Shown one piece after another: positions 4,717 through 6,208 of a stretch of DNA of 6,208 bases. Below the pieces are notes generated by a model. The model saw only the letters and a program-made list of their open reading frames with translations. It was not told where the DNA came from and searched no databases. The DNA is from an uncultured Saprospiraceae bacterium (lineage in GTDB: Bacteria > Bacteroidota > Bacteroidia > Chitinophagales > Saprospiraceae). Position numbers and translations under genes: made by a program. Position 1 is the stretch's first letter. Every line of letters begins with the position of its first letter. Where the stretch lies: positions 1 to 6,208 of the forward strand of contig CALCSX010000045.1 in assembly GCA_937894165.1 (NCBI GenBank), written 5' to 3'.

Positions 4717-5809
4717 ACCTTCTTTTGGGTATTTGGATACCACGGTAGGGGTAATAGGCAGCCCTCCGTGGACTTGCGTATCTGCTCCCCGCACTATCTG
4801 TCCGTAGTTAAGTGTAACCGGACTATTAAATTGGGGTATGAGCAAACCGGCATTTAAACGGGGATCGTAGCTGTAATTTATATTGTCATTGACACCACCG
4901 CCCAGACCGTCTACATATTCAAACTGTCCACTATTCCCTGTTCCGTAAATATTTTGAAATTGGGGCAACTGAAATGGTTGTTCAAAGAAAGTGCTTGAAT
5001 TGAATGAAATGCCAAGACCTGAGTTTTCTGCACCGGTTTTCGAAGTAATCAAGATCACTCCATTTGCAGCTCGCGAACCATAGAGGGCAGCTGCTGATGG
5101 ACCTTTGAGTACAGTCACACTTTCAATATCATCGGCGTTAATTTCCATGGCGCCATTGCCGAAATCAACTTCCATAAAACCATTAGCAGAATCATCAGTA
5201 ATATTGACAGTGGTATTATTATTAATAGGAATTCCGTCGAGCACAAATAATGGATTGTTATTTGTAAATGACGATTCTCCTCTGATGGTGATAACTGATG
5301 TCGAGCCAACCCCGGACGAGCCTTGACTGACATTCACTCCGGCAACTCTTCCTGCTAAATTATCGATAAAGTTGACTGATTTTACGTCAGATATTTCCTT
5401 TGCTTCGATTTTCTGAACAGCATAGCCTAAATTTCGGCTGTTACGCTCCATTCCAAGAGCCGTTACGACAACCTCTTTAGTTGTAAACCTGACTGTAATA
5501 CTATTTCAAAATAAGTCCGGCCTTCTATTTCGATCTCTTGTGTTGTGTAGCCAAGGTAGGAAACATTGAATTTCTTTACTGCCTTCGAAATATTTAGAGT
5601 AAAAAAACCAATTTCATTGGATTGTGTACCCAAAAGGGAGGTATCAGTTTGAGTGATGTAGACATTAGCGCCAATTATTCTTTTCTTCGATTCTCCTTCG
5701 TAGACGAAACCTGAGATTTCCTTTGTTTGCTGCGCAATACCGAAATTTAAAAAAAGAAAAATATAAAAATATTGAATAAATATGACTTAATGTAAAGATT
5801 GATATCCAT
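4711..5809 (-). pseudogene. SusC/RagA TonB-linked outer membrane receptor, truncated and frameshifted
   Basis: SusC-like proteins form outer membrane channels that, with a SusD lipoprotein, import glycans or peptides using TonB energy. Three blocks lie in three frames. The ATG at 5809 starts MDINLYIKSYLFNIF, a signal peptide that runs into a stop at a seven-T run. The next frame continues LNFGIAQQTKEISGFVYEG to FNVSYLGYTTQEIEIEG and LQSGLQLK, a carboxypeptidase-regulatory-like domain ending at 5463. The third frame carries EVVVTALGMERN and an intact plug domain, with IRGESSFTNNNPLFVLDGIP and DIESVTVLKGPSAAALYGSR. One extra base at each of two sites would restore a single protein. It stops at SKYPKEGI, just past the plug, so the roughly 700-residue beta-barrel is missing and no susD follows. 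The stop itself lies at the join with phosphoesterase sequence. It is not a functional receptor. Confidence 0.9.
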
Positions 5810-5921
5810 GTAGCATTTTTAAAAACTAACGATAAGAATAATTTTCTTTACGTAAATTTAATCTTCCGTGGATTACATACATGGTTAACTAAAAAAGATT
5901 CACTAAATATTAACTATAAGT

Positions 5922-6208
5922 CTAAATATTCGCTTTTCTGATAATTATAATAGAAAGTGACATATAAATTGCTAGGTAAATTAATGACCAAATGATTGCC
6001 TCATTAGTTGACAAAAATATGGGAAAGCTCATATTCTCAACCATTTCTTTATATGGCTCCACGAATGGCAGGGGCGTTAGGTCTTCTACCACATTCATAG
6101 GATAAAATAAAAAACTCCTATTTTCCAAGAGTTTGAAATGTACTGACCATCTTAGTAAAGGTTCCAAAATAGTAACATAACTAAAAAACAAAAACATGGT
6201 GATAAGGC
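5922..6208 (-). CDS. C-terminal end of a membrane protein, probably ABC-2 type permease (cut by window edge)
   Basis: The frame is open from the window edge to a TAG at 5922-5924. The Met at 6197 is probably internal, since the codons before it (CTT ATC ACC) continue the frame without a stop. Visible are a hydrophobic segment around MFLFFSYVTILEPLL, a soluble stretch of about 45 residues containing YPMNVVEDLTPLPF, and a strong C-terminal membrane helix (IIWSLIYLAIYMSLSIIII). The protein ends in a short basic tail, RKANI. A final helix plus a short charged tail after an extracytoplasmic loop is typical of ABC-2 type permeases of Bacteroidota, but no diagnostic motif of that family is in this fragment. 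That it encodes a membrane protein is solid; the family is inference. It lies 112 bp upstream of the SusC remnant and is probably unrelated to it. Confidence 0.6.
   Translation of the reverse strand, partial: LITMFLFFSYVTILEPLLRWSVHFKLLENRSFLFYPMNVVEDLTPLPFVEPYKEMVENMSFPIFLSTNEAIIWSLIYLAIYMSLSIIIIRKANI

Noticed and set aside
5105..5333. Two overlapping open frames (73 and 72 residues) on opposite strands
   Set aside because: Both are shadows of the well-conserved SusC plug domain in the remaining frame.
5450..5810. Programmed ribosomal frameshifting in the SusC gene
   Set aside because: Two separate shifts plus loss of the whole beta-barrel make decay far more likely than recoding, and no slippery site with a downstream structure is evident at the A3 site.
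5810..5921. Promoter for the SusC remnant
   Set aside because: TAGTTTTT at about 5821-5830 (minus strand) is one base off the -7 consensus but too close to the ATG, and has no TTTG at the -33 position.

Overview
The window looks like chromosomal DNA from a member of the Bacteroidota. Three things point there: a SusC/RagA-type TonB-linked receptor remnant, promoters of the TTTG-N19-TAnnTTTG type that replace the usual -35/-10 boxes, and AT-rich leaders mostly without Shine-Dalgarno sequences. MqnD means menaquinone is made by the futalosine route, which fits Cytophagia, Chitinophagia or Saprospiria better than flavobacteria; this finer placement is inference.

Left part (1-2334): the 5' part of alanine dehydrogenase (minus strand, cut by the window edge) lies behind its own promoter. 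An intrinsic terminator ends the upstream transcript of mqnD (minus strand). mqnD is divergent from a plus-strand RluA-type pseudouridine synthase, with about 56 bp between their start codons.

Middle (2335-4210): an 820-bp gene-free stretch is filled with dispersed repeats. They are about 50-bp GC-rich cores (five here, a sixth after the transaldolase gene), GGTTAAT-type heptamer tracts and short palindromes. Then comes ffs, the small signal recognition particle RNA, with a textbook Bacteroidota promoter and a hairpin-plus-T9 terminator. A transaldolase gene follows 22 bp after the T-run with no visible promoter of its own.

Right part (4211-6208, all minus strand): this is a decayed locus. 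A SusC/RagA gene keeps its signal peptide, carboxypeptidase-like domain and plug, but has two frameshifts and lacks the whole beta-barrel. It runs directly into a metallophosphoesterase gene that lacks its N-terminal half and has a frameshift at a G6 run. The simplest reading is one deletion joining two genes, followed by decay. At the edge is the C-terminal end of a membrane protein, probably an ABC-2 type permease.

Apart from this degraded locus and the repeats, the window is ordinary housekeeping: amino-acid catabolism, quinone synthesis, RNA modification, protein targeting and the pentose phosphate pathway. I found no convincing new system such as defence, CRISPR or a gene cluster. The most worthwhile leads are the compound repeat family and the deletion junction.
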